DNA of 24,206 nt, from positions 1 through 24,206 of the forward strand of contig CAZKHA010000040.1 in assembly GCA_964552325.1 (NCBI GenBank), read 5' to 3'. The position numbers were made by a program, and so were the translations under genes. Position 1 is the first letter of the stretch; the number at the start of each line of letters is the position of its first letter. The notes under the pieces were generated by a model. That model was not told where the DNA came from and made no database searches. It saw only the letters and a list, made by a program, of their open reading frames with translations. Of the stretch, positions 8,824 through 16,744 are shown one piece after another. This DNA is from CAZKCK01 sp964552325 (GTDB lineage Bacteria > Bacteroidota > Bacteroidia > Bacteroidales > TTA-H9).

Positions 8824-11520
8824 TTACAACAAAAGCTTTGTGCACACGCTATACTGCTTGTCTTGGGCTTTAATCAAAACAACACCTTGGTAATCAAGTG
8901 TAAGGCTAATGCTTCCATTGTTGGGTTGTAAGCTTTTGTTTAGCAGTTCTTTGCCGTCAAGGCTTACAATTTGTAGTTGAACTTTTGGCTGTGTTAGGCC
9001 TTCAAGAATGATTTTGCCTTTGCTTGGGCTAAACGCTTTAAAGGTTGATAAGCTTGCTGGATTAATCCCATATGTGAAGTCAACCATATAATCTGCTGTA
9101 AATAGTCCACGGCCATGTGTTGCAGCCAGTACTTTATTATCGGCTTTGCGAATTTGCAACATATCAACCCTAACATTGGCCATTCCGCTAATGGCCGGTT
9201 GCCAATCGGTGTTTGCCTCATGTAAATTATAGGTTTGCCAAATACCAATTTCGGTGGCAATTAAAGCTTGTTTGGTGTTTTGTGGATGATAAATGGCCCA
9301 TCGAATAGGCATGTCAGGTAAGTTGCCTTCTTTTGAATCCCAGGTTGTGCCTCCATCGTAACTTTGGAATATGCTCTCAACCCCATAATTAGAGAAAATT
9401 ACCAATAAGGTATCATCGCTTTTGCCAATACTAGTGCAGGCCAGGTTTGCCGTTGGGAAATTGGTTCCGGTAAGCTCGCTTACTTGGGGTTGGGCTTGTG
9501 CGTTGGTTACCTTGAAAAGCCTTCCAGTTTGTGTGCCAATAAATAGGGTAGAAGTACCAACTGCTGAGTTCTCAGAATAAGTAATGCTCGAAAAGGGAAC
9601 ATCTGAATTGGTCCCAAGGTCAAGATATTCGGTATTCATGGTACTTGGGATGCCGCTTACCCTAAGGATTTGGTTTGCATTTTCGCCCCAGAAGCCAACA
9701 GCATTCGAATAGATGGTGTTGAGTTTGTAATCGTAGGCCGCAGGGCTTATAAAAGTTCCCGTATTTTCATAAATGCCACCAACCGAATTACCGCCCAAAA
9801 ATGCACTGTAGGCATTGTAGTAAACAGATGTTATGAATAGCTGTGGTTCGTCCTGATCCCAAAAGCAATAAGCGCCGTCACCTCCATCAATCATGGCATC
9901 AATATTTAAAGGATTTCCTTTATAATAAAGTGTTCCATTGTCTTGTAAACCACCTAAGTATTCGGCTTTGCCGGCTTGTGGGTGCATTGCACAGGTATAA
10001 AACTGAAGGGTGTTAAAACCTTGGCTTTGCTGGCTAAAGGTAGGGTACGAACTTCCGGCGTTTTCTGAAAAAAAGACTCCTCCATCACTGGTAAACAGGG
10101 CTTGTTGCGGATTTGCCGGATTAAAATCAGTTGCGTGCTGGTCGGCATGAACATAATTTTCACCTCCACCATAATACATTAAGGCCCAATCTGTAATATG
10201 TTCCCAAAAGGTGCCACCGTTCATGGTCTTGTACAAATCGAGGCCACCCGTAAACACGGCATTGGCATCGGTTGGGTAAACAGCCAGGTTAAAGGCATGC
10301 CACGAGAGGGTTGACCAATCGGCATTAGGTATGTTCACCGAATTCCATGTGCTTCCACCATTGGTGGTTTTTAGGATATATCGCCCCTTATATCGCACAA
10401 AATCAGGGGTATAACCTACTGAATATTGGGCATATACCACATTGGCATCCGAAGGGGCAGTTGCCAGCATCACCCTACCTGGAATATTGTAAACGGGCTG
10501 GGCCTTTATGATGGCCACATAATCCGAATAAACTTCCCACGAGCCACTGGTACCACTTTCGGACATCAAAATAACACCACCGCCTTCTAAATCAACATTT
10601 TGTTTAGTACCAACGTATAGCTTCCCATCCGCGCTAATTTCAATATCGGCAACCGAATAGGGAATATTAAAGCCTTCTATATCCGGAAGAACCTGTTGCC
10701 ATGTTAAACCACCATCGGCTGATCGGTATAATCCATCTGTGGGTTGGCTGAGCTGTTGTTGGCCCATGTAAAGCCCTGATGAGACACCCGCATAAACAAC
10801 GCCTGTTCCGTTTTCGTTGCGTACCATCACATCCGTTATGTAAGCATAGCCCGCTGTGGAGGTGAGATGCTGCCATGATTGGCCACCATCTAACGATTTC
10901 ATAATCCCGATACCTCTTCCTGATGATTCGCGATAGATGGTAAGTGCTGTTTCGGCCTCACCCGTACCTATATACATAGCTTGGGTGTTGGTAGGATCAA
11001 AAGCGATGCTGCTTACGGCCAAGCTTTGCCAAAAATCATCCACAACTTGCCAACTCGAGAAAACAGAACTTACATCGTTGTTATACCAAAGCCCACCAGT
11101 AACGCTTCCAGCCCAGGCTTTTTTATGGGTTGGGTCATTGGCATCCCATAGCACACATCGTGAACGCCCTCCCATATCGCTTGGTACCGATTCCCATGAA
11201 ATGGTGCTGCCCGTCATGGCATCGTATTGATTGCGTGTAGCTTGATAAGCTTGATACCTGCGCTCGGCAGGCACATAACCTAAAGCGGGGTCAAGGGTCA
11301 TAAAAAAGTCGGTTACCCCAGCCATATCAGGAGCATCGGCAGCTTTTGGCCCATTTGTATGTTTGTAATTGGGTAAAGCCCGCATTTTTGAAACCAAGAA
11401 TTCTTCATATAAATGCCTGCTTTGTGGGTGTTTAGTAAAATGAGTTATGGATTTAATTACGAAAAAAACCATGATGATTGCCAGAAGTGGTAGGCTCAGA
11501 TACAGTATGCTACGTCTCAT
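8824..11520 (-). CDS. Secreted BNR/sortilin-type beta-propeller protein with T9SS-like C-terminal domain
   Basis: An 898-residue exported protein. Residues 5-23 form a hydrophobic signal peptide or signal anchor. The body is a beta-propeller of the VPS10/sortilin-like class. Five Asp-box motifs (S/T-x-D/N-G-G-x-x-W) occur at about 209-216, 267-274, 385-392, 431-438 and 719-726. The GGRSRCVLWD entry motif is at 117-126 and the typical closing motif ATHGRGLF at 800-807. The last 75 residues (about 824-898) resemble a degenerate T9SS type A sorting domain (LDGKELL, then QGVVLIKA), so secretion to the cell surface or medium is likely. Proteins of this type are often mis-annotated as glycosyl hydrolases; I see no catalytic residues to support that. 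Binding partner and role are unknown. A -7 box lies 36 bp upstream. Confidence 0.85.
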   Translation of the reverse strand: MRRSILYLSLPLLAIIMVFFVIKSITHFTKHPQSRHLYEEFLVSKMRALPNYKHTNGPKAADAPDMAGVTDFFMTLDPALGYVPAERRYQAYQATRNQYDAMTGSTISWESVPSDMGGRSRCVLWDANDPTHKKAWAGSVTGGLWYNNDVSSVFSSWQVVDDFWQSLAVSSIAFDPTNTQAMYIGTGEAETALTIYRESSGRGIGIMKSLDGGQSWQHLTSTAGYAYITDVMVRNENGTGVVYAGVSSGLYMGQQQLSQPTDGLYRSADGGLTWQQVLPDIEGFNIPYSVADIEISADGKLYVGTKQNVDLEGGGVILMSESGTSGSWEVYSDYVAIIKAQPVYNIPGRVMLATAPSDANVVYAQYSVGYTPDFVRYKGRYILKTTNGGSTWNSVNIPNADWSTLSWHAFNLAVYPTDANAVFTGGLDLYKTMNGGTFWEHITDWALMYYGGGENYVHADQHATDFNPANPQQALFTSDGGVFFSENAGSSYPTFSQQSQGFNTLQFYTCAMHPQAGKAEYLGGLQDNGTLYYKGNPLNIDAMIDGGDGAYCFWDQDEPQLFITSVYYNAYSAFLGGNSVGGIYENTGTFISPAAYDYKLNTIYSNAVGFWGENANQILRVSGIPSTMNTEYLDLGTNSDVPFSSITYSENSAVGTSTLFIGTQTGRLFKVTNAQAQPQVSELTGTNFPTANLACTSIGKSDDTLLVIFSNYGVESIFQSYDGGTTWDSKEGNLPDMPIRWAIYHPQNTKQALIATEIGIWQTYNLHEANTDWQPAISGMANVRVDMLQIRKADNKVLAATHGRGLFTADYMVDFTYGINPASLSTFKAFSPSKGKIILEGLTQPKVQLQIVSLDGKELLNKSLQPNNGSISLTLDYQGVVLIKAQDKQYSVCTKLLL

Positions 11521-11555
11521 AAATTTGGTTTGCTTGGTATGTAAAATTTGAAGTT

Positions 11556-11563
11556 CAAATGTA
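11556..11563 (-). promoter_or_regulatory. Bacteroidota -7 box for the BNR exoprotein gene
   Basis: The minus strand reads TACATTTG, an exact TAnnTTTG match, 36 bp before the ATG at 11520. A weak -33 element (TTTA) lies 18 bases upstream. It is almost back to back with a 7-of-8 box (TATCTTTA, 11565-11572) facing the divergent sirtuin gene. Confidence 0.45.
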
Positions 11564-11602
11564 GTATCTTTACCCGATTAATAAAGAAGAATAGCCTATA
11601 GT

Positions 11603-12307
11603 ATGTCAAAAAAAAGCTTGATTGTGTTTACAGGAGCTGGCATGAGTGCCGAAAGTGGTATTAGCACCTTTCGCGATTCGAATGGCTTATGGCGCAACTA
11701 CCGCTTCGAGGAGGTGGCCAGCCCCATAGCATGGCGTAATAATCCGGAACTGGTTATGGAGTTTTACAATATGCGGCGTAAACAATTGTTCGAGGTGGAG
11801 CCTAACCCGGGCCACAGGGCATTGGTAAAGCTCGAAGAAAAATTCGATGTGCAGATTATTACCCAAAACGTGGACGATTTACATGAAAGGGCAGGCTCCA
11901 CCCGAGTGCTGCACTTGCATGGCGAGCTTAAAAAAGCGCGATCCACCCGTTTCCCGGAATTGGTTTATGAACTAACGCATTGGGAATTGAAAATAGGGGA
12001 TACCTGTGAAAAAGGTGCGCAGCTTCGCCCGCATATTGTTTGGTTTGGCGAGGAGGTGCCCGAGTTCCCCAAAGCAGTGGCTATGGTGCAAGAGGCTGAT
12101 ATCATGTTGATAATCGGTACGTCCCTAAATGTATATCCTGCAGCTGGGCTATTGCATTACACCAGGCCGCATTGCCCAAAGTACTTGATAGATCCTAAGG
12201 CAGAAAATGCGGAACATATCAGTGGATTAACTGTGATACAGAAGACCGCGGGCGAAGGAGTGCCGGACCTAGTGGCCAAACTGCTTGAGGAAAGTTCTGG
12301 TTATTAG
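11603..12307 (+). CDS. cobB: SIR2-family NAD-dependent protein deacylase (CobB-like, zinc-ribbon cysteines absent)
   Basis: A 234-residue sirtuin that removes acyl groups from lysines using NAD+, giving nicotinamide and O-acyl-ADP-ribose, in the cytoplasm. The NAD-binding GAGMSAESGI (11-20), TQNVDDLHERAGS (87-99), catalytic His106 in LHLHGEL and the late GTSLNVYPA (172-180) are all present. Tyr55 and Arg58 (FYNMRR) match the Tyr-x-x-Arg pair of SIRT5/CobB-class enzymes that accept succinyl and malonyl lysine. The segment where other sirtuins hold a four-cysteine zinc module (about 110-147) has a single cysteine, Cys135, so zinc is probably not bound; from memory this is usual for Bacteroidota homologues. 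The gene is divergent from the BNR gene. The start was chosen because MSKKSLIVFTGAG places the Rossmann motif at the normal distance. Confidence 0.9.
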   Translation: MSKKSLIVFTGAGMSAESGISTFRDSNGLWRNYRFEEVASPIAWRNNPELVMEFYNMRRKQLFEVEPNPGHRALVKLEEKFDVQIITQNVDDLHERAGSTRVLHLHGELKKARSTRFPELVYELTHWELKIGDTCEKGAQLRPHIVWFGEEVPEFPKAVAMVQEADIMLIIGTSLNVYPAAGLLHYTRPHCPKYLIDPKAENAEHISGLTVIQKTAGEGVPDLVAKLLEESSGY

Positions 12308-12442
12308 GTGTTTTAACAAGTAGATGTAGGGTGCTAATTTAAAATACAAGTTAATGCCACGATTGTGTTGAATGGCTTTAGGCTGATATTTGTTGAGTAG
12401 GATGCAGTCTTCAGGGTTTCATGCTCGAAACACAAGAAAATT

Positions 12443-12803
12443 TCAATGCGAATCGGTTTTGTTTTGTTTCAGTTTTTCAATTTCACTATCAGTTAGGCCG
12501 GTAAGTTGCTTGATGAGATCGTCCGACAGGCCTGCCTTTATTGCAGCCGAGGCAATTTTTTCTTTTTCTTTTTCAACGCCAATGTTTATACCCTCTTCTT
12601 TTCCTTCCTCAAAAGCCGTTTCAATCACACCCTTCAAGTCGCGATACGNNNNNNNNNNNNNNNNNNNNNNNNNNNNNNNNNNNNNNNNNNNNNNNNNNNN
12701 NNNNNNNNNNNNNNNNNNNNNNNNNNNNNNNNNNNNNNNNNNNNNNNNCAAATATTTTCTTGAAGCCAAAGTCGGTAAAGGGGTTTACGTAACGTGCTTT
12801 CAT
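12443..12803 (-). CDS. Rpn-family recombination-promoting nuclease/putative transposase, interrupted by assembly gap
   Basis: Two pieces of one gene flank the Ns. The N-terminal piece starts at ATG 12801-12803 and reads MKARYVNPFTDFGFKKIF, the highly characteristic opening of PD-(D/E)XK Rpn proteins. The C-terminal piece (12648 to stop at 12443-12445) begins YRDLKGVIETAFEEGKEEG and has the charged helical tail typical of the family. Only about 84 of an expected roughly 290 residues are visible, and the catalytic PD-(D/E)XK part is lost in the gap. Relatives nick DNA and promote RecA-independent recombination. A TTG further upstream (12822-12824) is in frame but overlaps the promoter box, so ATG 12803 is preferred. 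Whether the gene is intact in the organism cannot be told. Confidence 0.8.
12649..12748. other. Assembly gap (100 Ns)
   Basis: Exactly 100 N characters, the usual placeholder for a gap of unknown size. It sits inside the Rpn-family gene. The two gene pieces on either side are in different frames across the gap, which is expected if the length is arbitrary and should not be read as a frameshift. Confidence 0.98.
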
Positions 12804-12821
12804 TTCGCCCAGTTTTGTATG

Positions 12822-12829
12822 CAAAGATA
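12822..12829 (-). promoter_or_regulatory. Bacteroidota -7 box for the Rpn-family gene
   Basis: The minus strand reads TATCTTTG, an exact TAnnTTTG match, ending 19 bases before the chosen ATG. A -33-like TTC lies 19 bases upstream. Its position supports ATG 12803 as the start. Confidence 0.45.
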
Positions 12830-13416
12830 GTGCATTTTGGAAGGGAAGGAACTGTAACCTGCTTTTTATTAGAGTCCTCGGAAATCAATTTATCAAAAGT
12901 TGTGTGTACCAACAATTGATAGGGTTGGCCTGCCATATCAGCTAAAAAGGTGTTGAAGCCTAGGCCTGTGCTGAGCGCTGCTGAAGCATAAACAGAGTGG
13001 TAAAGGGAGATAAGAATTTTGGGTTTAATGCTTTAGGAGGCGGTGTTAGCAAGATTTTGGCGTGCGAAAACGAAAACTTTCCGATAAAGGGCTTTTGGCT
13101 CCCTTCGACACACCTCGACAGGCTCAGTGCGGGTGCTCAAGGCAATTCCCCCAAAAGGACCAAAGGTTCAAGGCTGCCGATAATAGCGATTTGAAGATAT
13201 GAAAATAGCCTGCCTAGAGCTAGCCGAAGGCTGTAAAGTGGCACGAAGCGAACTACCAGCTGGCGGACGCATTATTAAATTGATTTTGTTTTACTTCCCA
13301 CATCCTCACATTTGCACATCAGCACATCATCGAGCTTTCAGGGGGTAAAAAAGCACCGTCTGTCGGCAAAATAAGCCAAACGGTCTATATTACTTTATAA
13401 ACGGCTTAGCGGCGAA
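12830..13416. other. Gene-free, repeat-bearing intergenic region
   Basis: About 590 bp between the Rpn promoter and the efflux operon promoter. I see no convincing gene. It holds a TCGAC-x-GGCTCA motif (13115-13126) that recurs near prs (22898-22909), and a run of four CACAT-based octamers (13299-13331). A stop-free minus-strand stretch (to 13032) exists but lacks homology I can recognise. The mix of dispersed motifs next to an Rpn gene suggests a site of past insertions or recombination. Confidence 0.6.
13299..13331. repeat. Short tandem repeat of CACATnnn octamers
   Basis: CACATCCT, CACATTTG, CACATCAG and CACATCAT follow each other with a strict 8-base period. Runs of CACAT(C/T)AG are a form of simple repeat I associate with Bacteroidota intergenic DNA. 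No coding or regulatory role can be assigned. Confidence 0.6.
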
Positions 13417-13424
13417 TAGTTTTG
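13394..13424 (+). promoter_or_regulatory. Probable promoter of the efflux operon
   Basis: TAGTTTTG (13417-13424) is an exact match to the Bacteroidota -7 box TAnnTTTG. TTTA (13394-13397), one mismatch from the -33 TTTG, lies 19 bases upstream, the standard spacing. The ATG of the first efflux gene (13446) follows 21 bases after the box. No Shine-Dalgarno sequence is visible. Confidence 0.5.
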
Positions 13425-13445
13425 CATCATCAATTTTTAAAATGT

Positions 13446-14780
13446 ATGATACGAAACACGCTTTTCATTATAGCAATCTGTTTGGCAGCCTCTGTATCGC
13501 CCCGGGCTCAGGGCACTACCAATAGGGCTTTTACTTTGCAGCAATGCATTGATTATGCACTCGAGCACAACCTTAGCGTAAAGCAAAGCTCGCTAAATGC
13601 CGAAATTAGCAAGGTAACTACGAACCAACTCCGTATGTCGCGCTTTCCATCGGTTGACGCATCTGCACGTCAAAACCTGGCTTGGTCTGATGTTCAATCC
13701 TCCACTGATGGAAGCTGGGCCTATGAGGGCTCTGTAACGCAATCTTTAGGCATAAACGCTTCTTTGAACATTTTTAATGGGTTGCGCACCTATCGTTCTA
13801 TACAGCAAGGAGAAATCGATTACCAAGCAGGATTGCTGGACACCGAGACCCAACGCGATAACCTAAAGCTCCAAGTATTAGGGGCTTATACACAAGTGCT
13901 GTATGCCATTCAGCAAGTTGACAATGCCATGCGGCAGGTAAATGTTACAAAGGAGCAACTGAACCAAGCATCCGAAAGATTACAGATTGGCTCCATTGCC
14001 AAGGCCGATTATTTGCAAGTGGCCACGCAATTGGCCCAAGAACAGCTTACACTGACCAATGCCCGTAACCTTTTGGCCACAAACCGCATCACCCTGATGC
14101 AACTGATGGAATACCCTATAGCCGAAACGTTTGAGGTTGTTCAACCTGATATGAGCCAGCTTACTGTTCCAGCTCAGATTCCACTGGCCAGCGAAGTATA
14201 TCGCTTGGCACAACAACAAAAACCACAGGTTGAAAGCGCCAAACTTAAAACACAAAGCGCCCTGATAGCTGTCGATCTGGCTAAAGCCACGGCTTTGCCA
14301 TCCCTGGCCCTGGATGCCGGATTGTCAACCAATTACACTGACAAGGTTCAGCAGCTTACCTTTGGTTCGCAGCTTGAGCACAACCTTACACCCAGCCTTG
14401 GGCTTACGCTTTCGATCCCTCTTTTTACGCAAGGAAAAACCAAATCGCAGGTATCGCAGGCACAAATCCGTGGCGAACTAACCAAGCTCGATGGCCAGAA
14501 CACTTTAAACCAGTTGCGCAAGAACATCGAAAACGCCTGCCTTGATGTATCTGCTTCAAGTGCCGAATATCAATCGGCCAGCCAGCAATACCAATCAGCA
14601 CAAGCCTCTTTTGAACAGGCGCAGGAACGCTTTGCCAAAGGGGTCATAAGTACCATTGATTTCTTGGTGCAAAAAACCAATCTTATCAATGCCGAAAGTG
14701 CCGTGCTGCAATCGCGTTACAACTTAATTTTTAGCCTTAAAACCCTTGACTTTTATTCAGGAAACCCCTTATCATATTAA
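13446..14780 (+). CDS. TolC-family outer membrane efflux protein
   Basis: A 444-residue protein with an N-terminal signal peptide (hydrophobic LFIIAICLAASVS, probable cleavage after RAQG). Two outer-membrane efflux protein repeats follow: the first opens with FTLQQCIDYALEHN and the second includes ATALPSLALDAGLSTNY. Long Gln/Ala-rich helices (about 340-425) fit the periplasmic alpha-barrel. It should form the trimeric exit duct of the adjacent MacAB-like pump. The in-frame TTG at 13422 overlaps the -7 box and would put a polar tail before the signal peptide, so ATG 13446 is the better start. It is the first gene of a four-gene operon, with 12 bp to the adaptor gene. Confidence 0.92.
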   Translation: MIRNTLFIIAICLAASVSPRAQGTTNRAFTLQQCIDYALEHNLSVKQSSLNAEISKVTTNQLRMSRFPSVDASARQNLAWSDVQSSTDGSWAYEGSVTQSLGINASLNIFNGLRTYRSIQQGEIDYQAGLLDTETQRDNLKLQVLGAYTQVLYAIQQVDNAMRQVNVTKEQLNQASERLQIGSIAKADYLQVATQLAQEQLTLTNARNLLATNRITLMQLMEYPIAETFEVVQPDMSQLTVPAQIPLASEVYRLAQQQKPQVESAKLKTQSALIAVDLAKATALPSLALDAGLSTNYTDKVQQLTFGSQLEHNLTPSLGLTLSIPLFTQGKTKSQVSQAQIRGELTKLDGQNTLNQLRKNIENACLDVSASSAEYQSASQQYQSAQASFEQAQERFAKGVISTIDFLVQKTNLINAESAVLQSRYNLIFSLKTLDFYSGNPLSY

Positions 14781-14792
14781 TAAATCAAAACC

Positions 14793-15980
14793 ATGAAAAG
14801 AAAAATTAAAAAAATACTAATTATTGCTTCGGCTAGCCTAATAGCTATTATAGGCGTTTTAATATCCTGTGGCCAAAAAAAAACCGGATTACAGGTAGAA
14901 TCTGTGAAAACAGAGATTGGCACCCTAAGCAATTCTGTAACTGCTACCGGAACCGTTGAAGCAATAAAAACCGTAACGGTGGGCACCCAGGTATCCGGAA
15001 CCATAAAAACGCTCTATGTTGATTTTAACAGCCATGTAAAAAAAGGGCAGTTGCTAGCCAAGATAGATGAAACCATTTTGCTGGCCCAGTCTAACCAAAC
15101 TTCGGCCCAAGTGGCATCGGCAAAGGCTGAATTGGTTTACCAACAAGCTAACTTTGGCCGGGTTAAATCCCTATATGACAAAGACCTTACCTCTAAGGCT
15201 GATTTCGATCAGGCACAATACAGCCTATCGAAAGCAGAAGCGTCCCATAAATCGGCCGTATCTGAGCACGAAAGGTCGCTTACCAATCTTTCATATGCCA
15301 GCATCTATTCGCCCATCGATGGGGTGGTGCTTAACAGGGCTGTTGATGAAGGCCAAACAGTGGCGGCCAGTTTCAACACACCCGAACTTTTTTCGATAGC
15401 CAATGACTTAACACAAATGCAGGTTCAAGCCGATGTAGATGAAGCCGATATAGGCCAGGTAAAGCTCGACCAACAGGTGTCGTTTACCGTGGATGCCTAT
15501 CCGGATGACAATTTTTCGGGTTTGGTAGCTGAAATAAGGCTGAAGCCTACCATTGCTTCCAACGTGGTTACTTACACGGTAATCATCAAAGCCCCCAACC
15601 CTGGCCAAAAACTCATGCCCGGCATGACTGCTAATATTACCATTGTTACAGAGAAAGCCGATAAGGTGGTTTTTTTGCCAACCAAAGCCCTCAAATTTTG
15701 GCCAGCCGATAGTCTGTTGGCTCCAGGAACCCTAGCCAGCCGCGATTCCGACACTGGCAGTTTCCGTACGCTGTGGCAATATGACGGACAAGCTTTTAAT
15801 CCAATAAAAGTCGTCACCGGCATTAATGATGGAACCAATATTGAGATTATCTCGGGATTAAAAGCTGGTGAAGAGGTAGTTGTTGACGTTACACAAAGTA
15901 AGTCGTCGTCTAGTTCTTCCAGTCCGTTTATGCCCAAACCACCAAGTGGAAAAAAGAACACCGAAAATCCAAAGCAATGA
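14793..15980 (+). CDS. MacA-like periplasmic adaptor subunit, predicted lipoprotein
   Basis: A 395-residue HlyD/RND-type membrane fusion protein. After a basic start and hydrophobic stretch there is a lipobox LISC with Cys26, so it is probably an inner-membrane-anchored lipoprotein. The order is typical: first half of the lipoyl domain (about 62-94, VGTQVSGTIKTLYV and KGQLLAKID), alpha-helical hairpin (about 95-160), second lipoyl half (YASIYSPIDGVVL), then beta-barrel (about 200-290) and membrane-proximal domain. The C-terminus ends in a Ser/Pro/Lys-rich tail that is probably disordered. It links the MacB-like permease to the TolC-like duct. Its TGA overlaps the ATG of the ATPase gene by 4 bases, implying translational coupling. 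Confidence 0.93.
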   Translation: MKRKIKKILIIASASLIAIIGVLISCGQKKTGLQVESVKTEIGTLSNSVTATGTVEAIKTVTVGTQVSGTIKTLYVDFNSHVKKGQLLAKIDETILLAQSNQTSAQVASAKAELVYQQANFGRVKSLYDKDLTSKADFDQAQYSLSKAEASHKSAVSEHERSLTNLSYASIYSPIDGVVLNRAVDEGQTVAASFNTPELFSIANDLTQMQVQADVDEADIGQVKLDQQVSFTVDAYPDDNFSGLVAEIRLKPTIASNVVTYTVIIKAPNPGQKLMPGMTANITIVTEKADKVVFLPTKALKFWPADSLLAPGTLASRDSDTGSFRTLWQYDGQAFNPIKVVTGINDGTNIEIISGLKAGEEVVVDVTQSKSSSSSSSPFMPKPPSGKKNTENPKQ

Positions 15981-16732
15981 GCCAGCCCATCATCAAGGTA
16001 AACCAACTTAAAAAGGATTTTTACGTTGGAGAAATAACCGTCAATGCATTAAGAGGTATCAACCTCAGCATTAACCAAGGCGAGTTTGTGGCGATAATGG
16101 GTGCCAGTGGAAGTGGCAAATCAACCATGCTAAACATACTTGGATGCCTTGACAAGCCTACCAATGGCACATACCAACTGGATAATACTGATATTGGCCT
16201 GCTGACCAAAAACGAACTGGCAAAACTCCGCAACCGAAAGCTGGGCTTTGTTTTTCAATCGTACAACCTGCTACCGCGTACCTCGGCCCTCGAAAACGTT
16301 GAGCTACCACTTTATTACAACACCACCATCAGTGCCCGGGAACGCAAACAACGGGCTCAGGATGCGCTTCATGCCGTAGGTTTGTCGGACAGGATAGACC
16401 ATATGCCCAACCAACTTTCGGGTGGGCAACAACAACGCGTGGCGATTGCCCGGGCGTTAGTAAACGACCCCGTGGTAATACTGGCCGATGAGGCTACGGG
16501 TAACCTTGACACACGTACCTCTTTCGAGATAATGGCCTTGTTTCAAGACCTAAACCAAAAAGGCAAAACCATCGTATTCGTAACCCATGAGCCTGATATA
16601 GCTCGCCTTACCAAACGCAATGTGGTCTTTCGTGATGGGCTTATCATCCGCGATCAACTAATTGGTGAACCACAAAATGCCAGGGCCATTTTAGAATCCT
16701 TACCCGTAGAACACTACACACAACTTGCTTAG
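15977..16732 (+). CDS. MacB-like ABC transporter ATP-binding protein
   Basis: A 251-residue ABC ATPase of the LolD/MacB class. Walker A is GASGSGKS (42-49), the Q-loop Gln94 is in FVFQSYNLLP, the signature LSGGQQQRVAIARAL starts at 147, Walker B VVILADE is at 166-172 with the D-loop GNLD, and the switch His204 is in FVTHEP. The short C-terminal extension after residue 225 is not recognised. In Escherichia coli MacB the ATPase and permease are one chain; here they are separate genes 12 bp apart, as in many Bacteroidota. It powers mechanotransmission-type extrusion from the periplasm; possible substrates are macrolides, peptides, lipids or toxins, and cannot be told from sequence. Confidence 0.93.
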   Translation: MSQPIIKVNQLKKDFYVGEITVNALRGINLSINQGEFVAIMGASGSGKSTMLNILGCLDKPTNGTYQLDNTDIGLLTKNELAKLRNRKLGFVFQSYNLLPRTSALENVELPLYYNTTISARERKQRAQDALHAVGLSDRIDHMPNQLSGGQQQRVAIARALVNDPVVILADEATGNLDTRTSFEIMALFQDLNQKGKTIVFVTHEPDIARLTKRNVVFRDGLIIRDQLIGEPQNARAILESLPVEHYTQLA

Positions 16733-16744
16733 AATTAACGAACC

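Noticed and set aside
12443..12824. Frameshift in the Rpn-family gene
   Set aside because: The frame change occurs across 100 placeholder Ns of unknown true length, so it has no meaning.
12749..13032. Stop-free minus-strand frame upstream of and overlapping the Rpn start
   Set aside because: It runs into the gap in a frame that competes with the clear Rpn N-terminus, has its only ATG at 12936, and resembles no family I know. A decayed gene fragment is possible but not supported.
13422..13445. Upstream TTG start for the TolC-like protein
   Set aside because: It overlaps the -7 promoter box and adds polar residues before a clear signal peptide; ATG 13446 fits better.
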